Positions 49,516-59,411 of a stretch of 64,000 nucleotides of DNA are shown piece by piece. Positions within the stretch are counted from its first letter, which is position 1. Each line of letters opens with the position of its first letter. A program made the translations under genes and the position numbers. The notes under the pieces were generated by a model. It ran no database searches. It saw nothing but the letters and a program-made list of their open reading frames with translations, and had not been told where the DNA came from. This stretch comes from Rhizobium sp. G21 (GTDB lineage Bacteria > Pseudomonadota > Alphaproteobacteria > Rhizobiales > Rhizobiaceae), in assembly GCF_014158035.1 (NCBI RefSeq), contig NZ_JACFXW010000001.1, positions 2,954,001 to 3,018,000 on the forward strand, given 5' to 3'.

Positions 49516-52500
49516 TCAGTTCGCAAGCACGCGCTGCGGCGGGAACAGGATTTCGACCAGCGTCCCCTCGTTCGGCGCCGAGCGGATGGCGAAGACGGCG
49601 CGGTTGGCCTCCGTCATCGCCTTGGTCAGCGGCAGGCCGAGCCCCGTGCCGTCGCCGCGCTTGCGGGCGGAAGGAGACACCTGGCCGAACGGCTTCATCG
49701 CCTGTTCGAGCTCAGACGACGTCATGCCGACGCCCGTGTCGCGGATACGCAGGGCGACCGCGCCGGTCGGCTCGTAGACGGTCGAGACGACGATCTGCCC
49801 GCCGGCCGGGGTAAAGCGGATGGCGTTGGCGAGAATGTTGATGGCGATCTGTTTAATCGAGCGTAAGTCGGCGACGACATTCGGAACCGACTGCGACAGC
49901 GAGGTGCGGATGATCACCCGCTGTGCGTTGGCCTGCTGCTGCACCAGCGACACCGCCTCGGAAATGCAATCGTTGATGGCGACCGCGGTCAAGTCGAGAT
50001 CCATCTCGCCCGCCTCGATCTTGGAAATATCGAGCAGATCGTTGACGATGTCGAGCACATGCCGGCCCGAGCGGCCGATGTCGTGGGCATATTCGATATA
50101 GCGGGAATGGCCGGCCGGGCCAAAATGCTCGCTGGCGATCATGTCGGAAAAACCGATGATGGCGTTGAGCGGCGTGCGGATCTCATGGCTGACGCGGGCC
50201 AGGAAATCGCTCTTGTGCTGGTTAGCGGTCTCGGCGGCGCGCTTGGCGTTGCGCAATTCTTCTTCCGACCGCTTCCACTGGGTGATGTCGCGCAGCACAG
50301 CGAAATAGCTGTTGGAGCCCGGCATGCGCCCGAGCGTCATGAACATCGGGATGAAGCCGCCCGAGGCCTCGCGGCCGATCACTTCGCGGCCGTCGTTCAA
50401 TACGCTTGCGACGCCATGGCCGCTCAGGCCCGACAGATAGTCCTGCACCGCCTTCTGGCTCTCATGGGCAAATAGCATGGCGAAAGGCTTGCCGCGCGTC
50501 TCGCCGTCGTCGAAGTTGAACAGTCCGCTGGCCGAACGGTTCATCGAGCGGATGCGGCCTTCGGTGTCGAGCACGATCACGCCGTCGGTGGCGGTTTCCA
50601 GGATCGAATGCAACTCGTCGAGCTCGACCTTCAGCGCGGAAAGGCGACGCGCGCTTTCCTCGTCTTCCTCGAGCGGATCGGGCAGAAGCGCCGGCGCCGC
50701 CTGCAGCGACAGGGCGAGCGCGGTCGCGCCTTCGAAGCGAACGGATTGTAGGCGCGCTGTCACCGGAATGCGCTCGCCATCGGCGCGGTTCAAGAGAACG
50801 TGGTCGTCGGAGCGGTGGATCAAGCCGTCCAGCCCGCCCGCCGCTTCGAGCGCCGAGAGCGTCTCGTAACCGGTGAAGCGCAGGAATTCGGTGTTGGCGT
50901 GGATCAGCCGGTCGCCGGCATGGATCAGCATGGCGAGCGGCACCTGATCGGCCGCCGCCGCGGTCAGGCCGAGACGCTCGACATCCTCGCGGGCGGAAGG
51001 CCCTTTGACGAACTCACCGACGTCATCGGCGTCGTCGGCGCGGCTCGCGACCGCGATCGGCCCGTCGACCGGCGTTTCCGGCAGAATCGGGGCGGTGAGG
51101 TCGATATCCTCCGGCTCGGCGAAGACGAGCTCGGAGATTTCGTCCGCGTGCTCCTCCGTTATAGCCTGGGGGCCTCCTCGGCGGCCGGCTGGGGGCTTCC
51201 GCCTCGGTCGGCGCAATCACCTCGGCGTTCGGGCGCTTGCCGAAGGGTTCCAGCTGGCGGGCGATTTCCTTGAGCGCCGCCTGTTCGGCCGCCGACAGGC
51301 CCTCGCGGGCGCGGGCGCGGCGCTCTTCGAGCTTGACGATCTTTTCGCTCAGGTCGAGCACCGGGTCCGGCATGATGCGGATCGCGGGCTTTTCACCCTG
51401 GAAAGCGTCTTCATCCGGTGTTTTGGCGGTCGCGGGCGTCGTATCCTGCGGCGCTGCCGCATCCTCGACCGGCTCTGCTTCGATGGGCGCAGGCGCGACC
51501 GATTCGGCGATCAGCGGAGCCGCGGGTGTTTCCACCTTGGCGACGGGGGCGGCGAAAGCCATGCCCATGGCGTGCGGATCGCGCTCGGCGTCGCCGACGC
51601 GGATAATGCCGAAGCCGCGGAAACCGTCGAATTCGCGGTTGCGGGAATAGGTCGGCAAAGCGGCGAGATCCACCGGCGCGACATAATCCGTGCCTTCGAT
51701 CGGCCAGCGGATGGTGCGGCCGGACCAGGTGTCGCGTCGCTCCAGGAGCCGCCCGATCTCGCCATCGGGATCGAGGCCGAGCAGATTGGCCAATTCCTTG
51801 AAGGTTTTGCCTTTGACCGCGCCGGCGCGCTCGCCCACGGTGCGGACGAATTCCTCCGACACATCCGAAAAGCGTCCATCGGCGTCGAGTTTCCAGACGA
51901 AACGCACCGGGCGCGCGCCCTTGTTCGGGGCGAAGACCGGCGCGGTTTCCCGAGGCGCGGTCGCGGCGCTCGCCGGGATTGGCTCGGCCTGCGGCGCGTC
52001 GGCTGCGGGCTCCACGATCTCTTCGCTTGCCGTCTCGACGGGATGGCCTGCGATTTCTGCTTCTGCTTCTGCTTCGGCTGCCTGATCCTGCGGCGCGTCG
52101 GCCGGGATCGGTTCCTGCTCTTGCGACGCGGGTGCACCATCGAGCCCTTCGTCGCTTGACGTCGGCGCCTCGACCTCTGCCGCCGGCTCGCCTTCCAATG
52201 CGTTGGAGGAATCCTCGACAGGCGGCGCCGATGGTTCGTTCGCCGTCGCTTCCGGAGCGGTTACGATCTCGTCGGCGATTTCTTCGGCCCCCGCGCCATC
52301 TGATCTGTCTGCCTGCGCTGCGTCGCCCGGCGGGTCCATGCGGCCCAGCACCGTTTCCACGCAGAACAGGAGATGCAGCGCCGGATTGTCCGACAGTTTG
52401 CCGATCGCGGCCGGCAGATAACCCGCCGAGGAGGCGATCGGTCTTTTCACGAGGCCATCGGCGCTGCGCTCGACGGATGCGATCAGCGCGCGGGTGGTGT

Positions 52501-53008
52501 CCTCGGGCACGCCCAATGTCTGGAAGCCGGGGGACGCGGCCAGCACGACGCCGCTCGCGTCGAGCACCGCCATATGGGTGTCGGGATCGTCGAAGCCGCG
52601 CAGCATCGACTGGATGCGCGCCTCGAGGTCGCCGGCGGCCTGCGACGGCGCGGCGAACAGCACGGCTTCCTCGCCGGGACGGATCATCACCAGCGCCGCT
52701 TCCGCGCTCAACAGCTGGCTGGAGAAGCCCGAGGCCACCCGCATCATCAGGTTGCGCCGGTCGCCCGGCCTGGCGAGCTGACGGGCAGCCGAGGCAAGTT
52801 GGCGGAACGAGACGCCGCCGCGATCGGGGCCGTCTTCCATGAAGTCGTAAATATTGGAAAAGCCGAACAGCCGCGCGCCGTCGCCATTGGCCCAGAGCAC
52901 GGCGTCGAGGTCGCGTGAAAACAGTACGATCGCTTCCCCCGCGGCGAAGCGCGCGCGCACGATGGGGTGCACGGCGATGTCGATGAAGGGATAATGGATC
53001 TGCGGCAT
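49516..53008 (-). CDS. pdhS: PdhS/CbrA-type cell-cycle sensor histidine kinase (two frameshifts)
   Basis: About 1,164 residues, soluble. The N-terminal opening ([20 protein letters not shown]) and globin-like sensing region match Brucella PdhS. A long alanine/glutamate-rich linker (about 220-360) and PAS domains follow ([18 protein letters not shown]; later [20 protein letters not shown]). The kinase core has the H-box [21 protein letters not shown]-box ILANAIRF, and G boxes RDTGVGM and [10 protein letters not shown]. Two five-G runs (51168-51172 and 51191-51195) each need one more base; this gives [20 protein letters not shown]. PdhS-type kinases set DivK phosphorylation and, through it, CtrA and cell polarity. 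A CtrA-like box lies 40 bases before the start. Confidence 0.87.
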
Positions 53009-53047
53009 GGCGAACCTTGAATACGCAATTACAGGCGGCTGCTACTC

Positions 53048-53062
53048 TTAACGCTTTATTAA
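53048..53062 (-). promoter_or_regulatory. CtrA-like box before pdhS
   Basis: TTAACGCTTTATTAA is a perfect TTAA-N7-TTAA, 40 bases upstream of the pdhS start. It fits the CtrA consensus in half-sites and spacing; binding is not shown. Confidence 0.55.
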
Positions 53063-53122
53063 TAGCTCGCCCGGTCGGCAGCGTCCACCGCGCCTGCGAC
53101 GAAATGCGCGGAAGGGTTAATC

Positions 53123-53170
53123 TTGTGCGGTGCAATAAATGTTGCAATGCACAATAAGCGATGCTATATA
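53123..53170 (+). promoter_or_regulatory. phaP promoter with PhaR-like operator
   Basis: A 32-base dyad at 53123-53154: TTGTGC-N2-TGCAA, six bases, TTGCA-N2-GCACAA. The right arm includes TTGCAA (53142-53147), which serves as the -35 element; TATATA at 53165-53170 follows after 17 bases. PhaR repressors bind TGC-rich dyads before phasin genes, so this is very probably the PhaR site. Confidence 0.75.
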
Positions 53171-53227
53171 CAGGCTACAGTGAAACAACGGCGATCCGAG
53201 ATCGCCCCAAAGATCAGGATGTGACCC

Positions 53228-53680
53228 ATGCCCGCCAAGAAGACCGACGACGTTTTCGCCATGAACGCTTTCGATCCCTCGAAGTTCACCGACAACTTCC
53301 GCGATTTTGCCGAGAAGAGCTCGGTGAAGACCAAGGAAGCGCTGGCCAAGATGAAGGAAGCGACCGAGGAAGCCGGCAAGACCGTCGAAGCCACCATGCA
53401 CAGCGCCCAGACCGGCGCCGTCGAATTCGGCATGAAGGCGATCGAGATTCTCCGCGCCAACACCGAGAGCTCCTATGCTCATATGGAATCGCTGCTCGGC
53501 GTCAAGTCCGTCGCCGAACTCTTCGAATTGCAGACCGCCTTCGTGCGCAAGCAGGCCGAAACCGCCGTGGCCCAGGCCAAGTCGCTGCAGGAAACCTCCA
53601 AGAAGGTCGCCGACGAAGTGACCAAGCCCGGCAAGGCCGCCGCCGAAAAGGCGATGTCCGGCTTCAAGCTTTCCGCTTGA
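53228..53680 (+). CDS. phaP: phasin, polyhydroxyalkanoate granule protein
   Basis: 150 residues, alpha-helical and amphipathic, without cysteine or signal peptide. The phasin_2 pattern is visible: FAEKSSVKTKEALAKMKEAT, then EATMHSAQTGAVEFGMKAIE and SLLGVKSVAELFELQTAFVR, with a lysine/alanine-rich tail. Phasins coat PHB granules in the cytoplasm and set their size. The gene stands alone behind a strong promoter overlapped by a TGC-rich dyad, and it has its own terminator. No phaC or phaZ is in the window. Confidence 0.92.
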   Translation: MPAKKTDDVFAMNAFDPSKFTDNFRDFAEKSSVKTKEALAKMKEATEEAGKTVEATMHSAQTGAVEFGMKAIEILRANTESSYAHMESLLGVKSVAELFELQTAFVRKQAETAVAQAKSLQETSKKVADEVTKPGKAAAEKAMSGFKLSA

Positions 53681-53700
53681 TCCACCGCTCATTCAAACTG

Positions 53701-53732
53701 GCGCGGGCTCCCATCGGGCGTCCGCGCTTTTT
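53701..53732 (+). terminator. intrinsic terminator after phaP
   Basis: GCGCGG (53701-53706) pairs with CCGCGC (53722-53727) around an inner CCC/GGG pairing, followed by TTTTT. Confidence 0.75.
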
Positions 53733-53831
53733 ACTTTTCCAGGCGCCAAATGAAAATTCCTGAAAAAAGTGCTTGAAATAAATCGGCGGGCCCTTTAAGT
53801 GCCCCCTCACGGATGCAGAGCATTCGGTGAT

Positions 53832-53907
53832 GCGGTTGTAGCTCAGTTGGTTAGAGCGCAGGATTGTGGCTCCTGAGGTCGGAGGTTCGAGACCCCCAAC
53901 CGTACCA
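53832..53907 (+). tRNA. tRNA-His (anticodon GTG)
   Basis: 76 bases with encoded CCA. The anticodon loop is TTGTGGC. Acceptor stem GCGGTTG faces CAACCGT, so position 1 is G and position 72 is T, with A73. There is no encoded G-1 (the base before is T). This is the unusual tRNA-His known from many alphaproteobacteria. Confidence 0.96.
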
Positions 53908-54042
53908 CTTTTTCCCCACTTCTACTTTACTCCCTCGAAATCGGCGTCGCCTGCGGCGCGCATCGCTTGAAAACGCCTGCGCCATCGCGCAAGTGTCGGC
54001 GTATGATGATCCATGCGAATGAATGGACGGTCGGAGAGCGGA

Positions 54043-55076
54043 ATGAAGGCTTCACAGGATGCTGCGGGCAAGGGCAGGCTGAAGATCGGCTTCATTCTGT
54101 CGCGGTCGTTCACGCTGTCGGCCTTCGCGCTGTTCGTGGATACGCTCCGGCTCGCCAGCGACGAGGCGGACAGGTCGGGACGCAAGCTCGCGGATTGGCA
54201 GGTGCTCGGCAACACCCGGCACCTGATCGCCTCGAGCTGCGGCGTCCAAGTCGCGCCCACTTCCGATCTCGTCGATCCCCGCAGTTTCGATTACATCGCG
54301 GTGGTCGGCGGGCTTCTCAATACGTCCGCGCCGGTCGACGAGGGGACCATCGCCTATTTGAAGCGCGCCGCGAGCCTGAAGATTCCGCTGATCGGCGTCT
54401 GCACCGGCACATTCATTCTCGCCGAAGCGGGCCTGATGAAAGGCCACCAGACCTGTGTCAGCTGGCTGCATTACGACGCATTTCGCGAGCGGTTTCCCGA
54501 TCTTCCGGTGCGCGCGCCGACCGTCTCTTCAATCTCGACCGCATGCGCGGCTCCTGCGCCGGCGGCAGCAGCGCCGCCGATATGGCCGCCACCATCGTGC
54601 GCCGCCACATCAGTTCCGACGCCGAACGCAATGCGCTCGAAGTTCTGCAGATCGAAAAGGCGCGCTCGGCGCTCGACATCCAACCGCGCCGTCCCCTGTC
54701 GATCGACAGCGACGATCCCCGCCTCAAGGCGGCGCTGATCATCATGGAGCGCAACATGGAGAATGCGCTGTCGATCCCCAAGCTCGCCGCCGCCGTCGGC
54801 GTCTCCCGCCGCCAGCTCGAAAGGCTGTTCCAGGACAAGGCGCAGAGTTCGCCGGCGCTGGTCTACAAGCGCATGCGGCTCGAAAAGGCCAAGCAGCTCC
54901 TGTTGCAGACCAAGGCGCCGCTGATCGATATCGCCACTCAGGTCGGTTACGACAACGCCTCGCATTTCGCGCGGCTGTTCCGCGAAGCCTTCGGCGAACG
55001 GCCCACCAAATTCCGCACCACCGCCAGAGATAAACCGTCGCTCGTCGTGTCGGAATCGCCGGCGAGCCTCAGCTGA
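54043..55076 (+). CDS. GlxA family transcription regulator, AraC type (frameshift near 54514)
   Basis: About 344 residues. N-terminal DJ-1/PfpI-like domain (IGFILSRSFTLSAFALFVDT, AVVGGLLNTSAPVD, and the nucleophile-elbow-like VCTGTFILAEAGLM), then a C-terminal AraC helix-turn-helix pair (IPKLAAAVGVSRRQLERLFQ; IDIATQVGYDNASHFARLFR). The frame breaks in GCGCGCGCC near 54511-54517; one missing base or two extra join ...VRA to DRLFNLDRMRGSCAGG. Start ATG 54043 with GGAG. It differs from cdhR in this window. Related regulators respond to small quaternary amines or amino acids; the target here is unknown and no operon is adjacent. Confidence 0.8.
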
Positions 55077-55316
55077 CCCTTTCGGGCTTATCCACAGCCC
55101 TTTCACGTTCCGGCCCGCGGCGTTTCTATCAATGCGCGCATGAACTCGAGTTCGCCGGAGCGTCCCGAGTACGGACATTTCCATGCGGTAAACGCCAGCC
55201 CTTTCATTTTAGCCAGTCTCTCTCGCCATAACCTCTTGTTATCATTATGCGTAGGCCGTCGTGGCGCAGGCGCGATCGTTCCGTTATGGCGTTGCCGTCA
55301 CTCAAGGGAATGAAGA

Positions 55317-55682
55317 ATGTCCAAGAAAATTCTGACGGTCGATGATTCCGTCACCATACTCAAAATGCTTTCTCTCACGCTCACCCAGGCAGGTTTCGAG
55401 GTCTCGCAGGCCGAAGACGGCGTCGCCGCGCTCGAGACGCTCAATGCCGATATCCCGGACCTCGTGGTCACCGACATCAACATGCCGCGGCTGGACGGCT
55501 TCGGCCTGATCGAGCGCATAAGGCGCGATCAGCGCTATCGGGGCATGCCCATTCTCGTCTTGACCACGGAGAGCGACGCGCAGAAGAAAGAGAAGGCGCG
55601 CAAGGCCGGGGCCACCGGCTGGATCGTCAAGCCGTTCGATCCCAGCAAGCTCGTCGACGCCATCGCCCGCGTCACCGCGTGA
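55317..55682 (+). CDS. single-domain response regulator (CheY-like)
   Basis: 121 residues, a lone receiver domain. Acidic pocket in ILTVDDSVTI (residues 5-14), phosphorylated aspartate in LVVTDINMPRLDG (D at about 53), threonine in VLTTES, and lysine in IVKPFDP. It has no output domain, so it acts by protein contact. Annotated relatives include PilG/CheY types; no chemotaxis genes are near. GGGA and GAAG precede the ATG at 55317. Confidence 0.9.
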   Translation: MSKKILTVDDSVTILKMLSLTLTQAGFEVSQAEDGVAALETLNADIPDLVVTDINMPRLDGFGLIERIRRDQRYRGMPILVLTTESDAQKKEKARKAGATGWIVKPFDPSKLVDAIARVTA

Positions 55683-55746
55683 GCTTCGGCGCGCAGCGCG
55701 CCGTTCGTGCTTCATCGAGAATGTCCGCCGATCCGTGATCACGGGC

Positions 55747-55776
55747 TTGACAAGGCCCAAGTGATCGTCATTTAAT
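55747..55776 (+). promoter_or_regulatory. promoter of the amide operon
   Basis: TTGACA at 55747-55752, an 18-base spacer and TTTAAT at 55771-55776. The start near 55783 falls just before the leader hairpins. Confidence 0.65.
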
Positions 55777-55782
55777 CATGGC

Positions 55783-55886
55783 GTTCGTTTAGGCAAAGTC
55801 CTGACGATAACATGACTCTCGAAGTCGCTGGGCAATATCGCCCCCATAACGCCCCTCGGCCGAGGGACCCGCGTTATGGGGTTTTT
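55783..55886 (+). promoter_or_regulatory. ANTAR-type antitermination leader
   Basis: Two small stems with six-base loops precede a terminator. P1: TTAGG/CCTGA around CAAAGT (55789-55804). P2: GGGC/GCCC around AATATC (55830-55843). P2 overlaps the first bases of the terminator stem (from 55842), so both cannot form at once. An ANTAR protein is encoded one gene downstream. The loops do not fully match the published A1/G4 pattern, so the exact hairpins are uncertain. Confidence 0.6.
55842..55886 (+). terminator. intrinsic terminator in the amide operon leader
   Basis: CCCCATAACG (55842-55851) pairs perfectly with CGTTATGGGG (55872-55881), an inner CCCTC/GAGGG stem strengthens it, and TTTTT follows at 55882-55886. 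It lies between the promoter and the first gene, with 16 bases left before the ATG. Confidence 0.9.
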
Positions 55887-55902
55887 CGTGTTTGGGGTTG
55901 TG

Positions 55903-57037
55903 ATGCGCGAGCCGTTCAAGATTGGCGTTCTCTACTCGACCACCGGTCCCTATGGGGCGATGGGACGGGATGCGCGCGACGGCGCGGAATTCGCCTTCGA
56001 CGACTATCGCAAGCGCGGCGGCGACGCCGCCGAGCTCGTCTTCTTCGATCCGCATGCCGATCTCGCCGCCTATCTCGACGGCGCGCGCAGCCTGATCCGT
56101 GATCACGGTTGCCGGCATATCGTCGGCACCATCACCTCGGCGGCGCGCAAAGAGGTCATTCCGCTGGCCGAGAAACATGACGGCCTGCTCTGGTATATGT
56201 GCCCCTATGAAGGCTTCGAGGCCAATGAGAACGTCATCTATATCGGCGGCTGCCCCAACCAGCATCTGATCCCGCTGTTCGAACATCTCGTGCCGCGCCA
56301 CGGCGCCAATCCCTATCTGGTCGGCGCCAATTATGTCTGGGGCTGGGAGATGAACCGGCTGGCGCGAGAACTCGTCGCCAATGCCGGCGGCCGGGTGCTG
56401 GGCGAGCGCTATCTGCCGCTCGAAGAGACGGCGGTGGAGCGGATCATCGCCGACATCGCCGAGAAACGCCCGAGCTTCATCCTCAACAATCTCATCGGAC
56501 CCTCGAGCTACCTTCCTCGCCGCCATGCGCGAACTCGGCGAAAAGGACCCGGCCTTCCTGCCGGAAAACTGCCCGGTCGCCAGCTGCGACCTGCAGGAAT
56601 GCGAGCTCGAGGACATCGCCGCGGGCGCCGCGATCGGCCAGCTCTGCGCCGCCTCCTATTTCGACAGTCTGGACAGCGATGAAAACCGCGCCTTCAAAGC
56701 GCGGATGCGCGGCTGGCGTCCCCAGGAGCGGGTGGCCTCCAGCGTGTTTGCGAGCGCATATACCGCCACCAGCCTGTGCATCGCCGCGATCGAGGCGGCC
56801 CGAGCCGACGAACCCGCTCTGGTGCGCGCGGAACTGATGGCGAAAAGCTGGAAAACGCCGTTCGGCGACATGGTTTTCGATCCGGACACCAATCACGCTG
56901 CGCTGCCGTTCCATCTCGGCCGTATCAATGATCATAGTGGTTTCGATGTGATCGCCTCGCGTCCGGCGCTGGCGGCCGATCCCTATCTGACCGGCGCGAG
57001 CCGGAAGCCGGCTCCCAAATTGAGGGTGGTGTCATGA
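55903..57037 (+). CDS. AmiC-like amide-sensing regulator / solute-binding fold (frameshift near 56511)
   Basis: About 378 residues with the type-1 periplasmic-binding fold (Peripla_BP_6), but no signal peptide, so cytoplasmic like Pseudomonas AmiC. Start MREPFKIGVLYSTTGPYGAM, then VGTITSAARKEVIPLAEKHD, LWYMCPYEGFEANENVIYIG and YVWGWEMNRLAREL. AmiC binds the amide inducer and holds the antiterminator AmiR inactive. The frame breaks near 56511; one base after GPSSY gives FLAAMRELGEKDPAF. The frame is open from 55876, inside the terminator, so I use the ATG at 55903. Its stop overlaps the ANTAR gene start (ATGA). Confidence 0.85.
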
Positions 57038-57617
57038 TGACCAAGACGCCCAATTTCGCCGGCTGGCGCGCCATGATCCTGTCTCAGGAAGACGGCAATA
57101 CCGACAAACTCACCCGCCAGCTCAAGCTGCTCGGCCTCGACGTGACGCGCCAATGGCGTCCGCTCGACGGCGCGGCGTTGCCCGATCTCGTGCTCGTCGA
57201 CGCCGACCAGGGCTGGGACGAGCTTCTTCCCTGGCGAAGCGGCCGGCCGGCGCGTCCGGTCATCGCGCTTCTCGGCTCGGAAGCGCCCGGGCGCATCGCC
57301 TGGGCCATCGGCCAGGGGCAGGCGCGATCATCGCCAAGCCGGTTTCGGCGGCCGCCATCTATCCGGCCCTGGTTTTGTCCGTGTCGATTCACGAGGAGCG
57401 GCACGAGGCTGAGCGCAGAATAGCCTATCTCGAAGAACGCCTGAAGCTTCGTCCTGTCGTCTTCGCGGCGCTGGCGCGCCTCAAGGAGGAGCGCGGCTTC
57501 GACGACGACCGCGCCTATGCCGCGCTCAGGGACTGCGCCATGCGTCGCCGCATGCCCATCGAACAGATCGCCGCCTTCTTTCTCGGCGGCTCCGAACCCC
57601 TGCGCGAGGTGGGTTGA
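57034..57617 (+). CDS. ANTAR domain antiterminator, AmiR-like (frameshift near 57317)
   Basis: About 194 residues. A receiver-like domain without the phosphorylation pocket (residues about 1-125: MILSQEDGNTDKLTRQLKLL, LVLVDADQGWDELL) is followed by a coiled coil (EERHEAERRIAYLEERLKLR) and an ANTAR domain (VFAALARLKEERGFDDDRAY, then AALRDCAMRRRMPIEQIAAF). ANTAR domains bind paired RNA hairpins and prevent a terminator from forming. The frame breaks in GGGG at 57315-57318; one more G restores GQGAGAIIAKPVSAAAI. Its start overlaps the AmiC-like stop, as in the Pseudomonas amiC-amiR pair, and its stop overlaps the next start (TGATG). Confidence 0.87.
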
Positions 57618-58464
57618 TGCGCGTTCTCAAGGAAATCTTCCGCCAGCCGGCGGCGCTGTTCGGCCTCATCGTGGTGGTCGCCGTCGTGGTCCTCGCGCTC
57701 GCCGCACCCCTGATCGCGCCCTATGATCCCGACAACCAGATGTTCGACGGCCTGACGCTCGAAGGCGCGCCGATGCCGCCGGGCGGTCCGTTCCTGCTCG
57801 GCACCGATACGCTCGGCCGCGACTTGTTCTCCCGGCTGCTCTATGGCGCGCGGACCTCGCTGGTCATCGGCCTGGTCGCCAATGGCGTCGCCGTCTGCAT
57901 CGGGCTTCTGGTCGGGGTCATAGCCGGCTATCTGCGCGGGCTCGCCGGCAATCTGCTCATGCGCTTCACCGATCTGATGATGGCCTTCCCGGCGCTGTTG
58001 CTCGCCATCGTGCTTGCCGCGCTTCTCAAACCCAGCCTGTGGATCGTCGCCATGGTCATTGCGCTGGTCAACTGGGTGCAGGTGGCGCGCATCGTCTATA
58101 CCGAGACGCGCGGACTGGTGGAGCGGGATTTCATCATGGCGGAACGCGCGTTGGGCGCCGGCCATGGCCGGATTCTCTTCCTGCATATCCTGCCGCATCT
58201 CGCGCCCACGGCGATCGTCTGGGGAACGCTGGGCATCGCCACCACCGTTCTGCTCGAAGCGACCCTGTCCTTCCTCGGCATCGGCGTGCAGCCGCCGCAA
58301 CCGTCCTGGGGCAATATCATCTTCGAAAGCCAGAGCTATTTCCAGGCCGCGCCCTGGCTGGTCTTCTTCCCCGGCGCAGTGATCCTGTTGACGGCGCTCG
58401 CCTTCAACCTCGTCGGCGACGCGCTGCGCGACATTCTCGATCCGACCCAACGGGGAGAGGCTGA
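57617..58464 (+). CDS. ABC transporter permease, DppC type (frameshift near 58453)
   Basis: About 282 residues, six membrane helices. N-terminal oligopeptide-permease segment (VLKEIFRQPAALFGLIVVVA), then DTLGRDLFSRLLYGARTSLV and the permease signature MAERALGAGHGRILFLHILPHL (about 175-196). The frame runs on past the normal end, but one more G in CGGGGA at 58452-58455 gives DPTQRGRG and a stop TGA at 58462-58464 that overlaps the dppB-type start (TGATG). Imports the amide or peptide ligand with the genes below. Confidence 0.88.
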
Positions 58465-59384
58465 TGCTGAGCGTCTTCGCCAAGCGGCTGATCCAGTCCG
58501 CCGCCATCCTGTTCGGCGTCGCCGCCATCACCTTCGTGCTGCTCTATGCGCTGCCGGCAGATCCCGCTCGCATGATCGCCGGCCGCAGCGCCACCGCGCA
58601 GACGGTCGCCAATATCCGCCACGAGCTCGGCCTCGATCAGCCGCTGCTGTTGCAATTCGTCCATTACGTCACGGGCCTGATCCAGGGCGATCTCGGCCGC
58701 TCCTATGCGCAGAAGACCGAGGTGATTACGCTGATCATGGCCCGATTGCCCGCGACGCTGACGCTGATGGCCGCCGGCATCTTCGTCGAGGTGCTTTTCG
58801 GCACGGCGCTCGGCGCGCTGGCGGCGCTCAATCGCGGCGGGCTTATTGATCGTCTGGTGATGATGTCGGCTTTCGTCGGCGTCTCGGCGCCGCAATTCGT
58901 CGTGGCGCTGTTGCTGCTTTATGTATTTGCCGCCACGCTCGGCTGGTTTCCGATGAGCGGCTACGGCACATTTGCCCATGTCGTGCTGCCGGCCATGACG
59001 CTCGGCCTGCTCGGCGCTGGCTGGTATGCCCGCATGGTGCGGTCGGCAATGATCGACGTGCTCAATCAGGATTATATCCGCACCGCCCGCGCCAAGGGTC
59101 TCTCTGCGCGGCGCGTGGTGTTGCGCCATGCGCTGCCCAACGCCGTGCTGCCGATCATCGCCATGATCGGCATCGATATCGGCCAGTTCATGGGCGGCGT
59201 GGTGGTCGTGGAGGCGGTTTATGGCTGGCCGGGCATCGGCCAGCTCGCCTGGCAGGCGATCCAGCAGGTCGATATTCCCATCATTATGGGCGTCACCCTG
59301 ACTTCGGCGCTCGCCATCATCATCGGCAATCTCATCGCCGACCTCATCGCGCCGGTCATCGATCCGCGCATCCGTTCACACTGA
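58464..59384 (+). CDS. ABC transporter permease, DppB type
   Basis: 306 residues, six helices. N-terminal MLSVFAKRLIQSAAILFGVA, the conserved DPARMIAGRSATAQTVANIR loop, LPAMTLGLLGAGWYARMVRS, and the signature YIRTARAKGLSARRVVLRHALPNAV. The pair DppC-DppB forms the channel; here the usual gene order (B before C) is reversed. Stop is followed by 27 bases and the solute-binding protein gene. Confidence 0.92.
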   Translation: MLSVFAKRLIQSAAILFGVAAITFVLLYALPADPARMIAGRSATAQTVANIRHELGLDQPLLLQFVHYVTGLIQGDLGRSYAQKTEVITLIMARLPATLTLMAAGIFVEVLFGTALGALAALNRGGLIDRLVMMSAFVGVSAPQFVVALLLLYVFAATLGWFPMSGYGTFAHVVLPAMTLGLLGAGWYARMVRSAMIDVLNQDYIRTARAKGLSARRVVLRHALPNAVLPIIAMIGIDIGQFMGGVVVVEAVYGWPGIGQLAWQAIQQVDIPIIMGVTLTSALAIIIGNLIADLIAPVIDPRIRSH

Positions 59385-59411
59385 AGCTCAGGAAAAAGGG
59401 GAACACAAGAC

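Noticed and set aside
55142..55153. GAACTCGAGTTC palindrome as a LexA or other operator
   Set aside because: Lacks the N7 spacing of the alphaproteobacterial LexA box and lies far from the next start.
55876..55902. ATG at 55876 as the start of the AmiC-like gene
   Set aside because: It lies within the terminator stem; the conserved protein start is at 55903.
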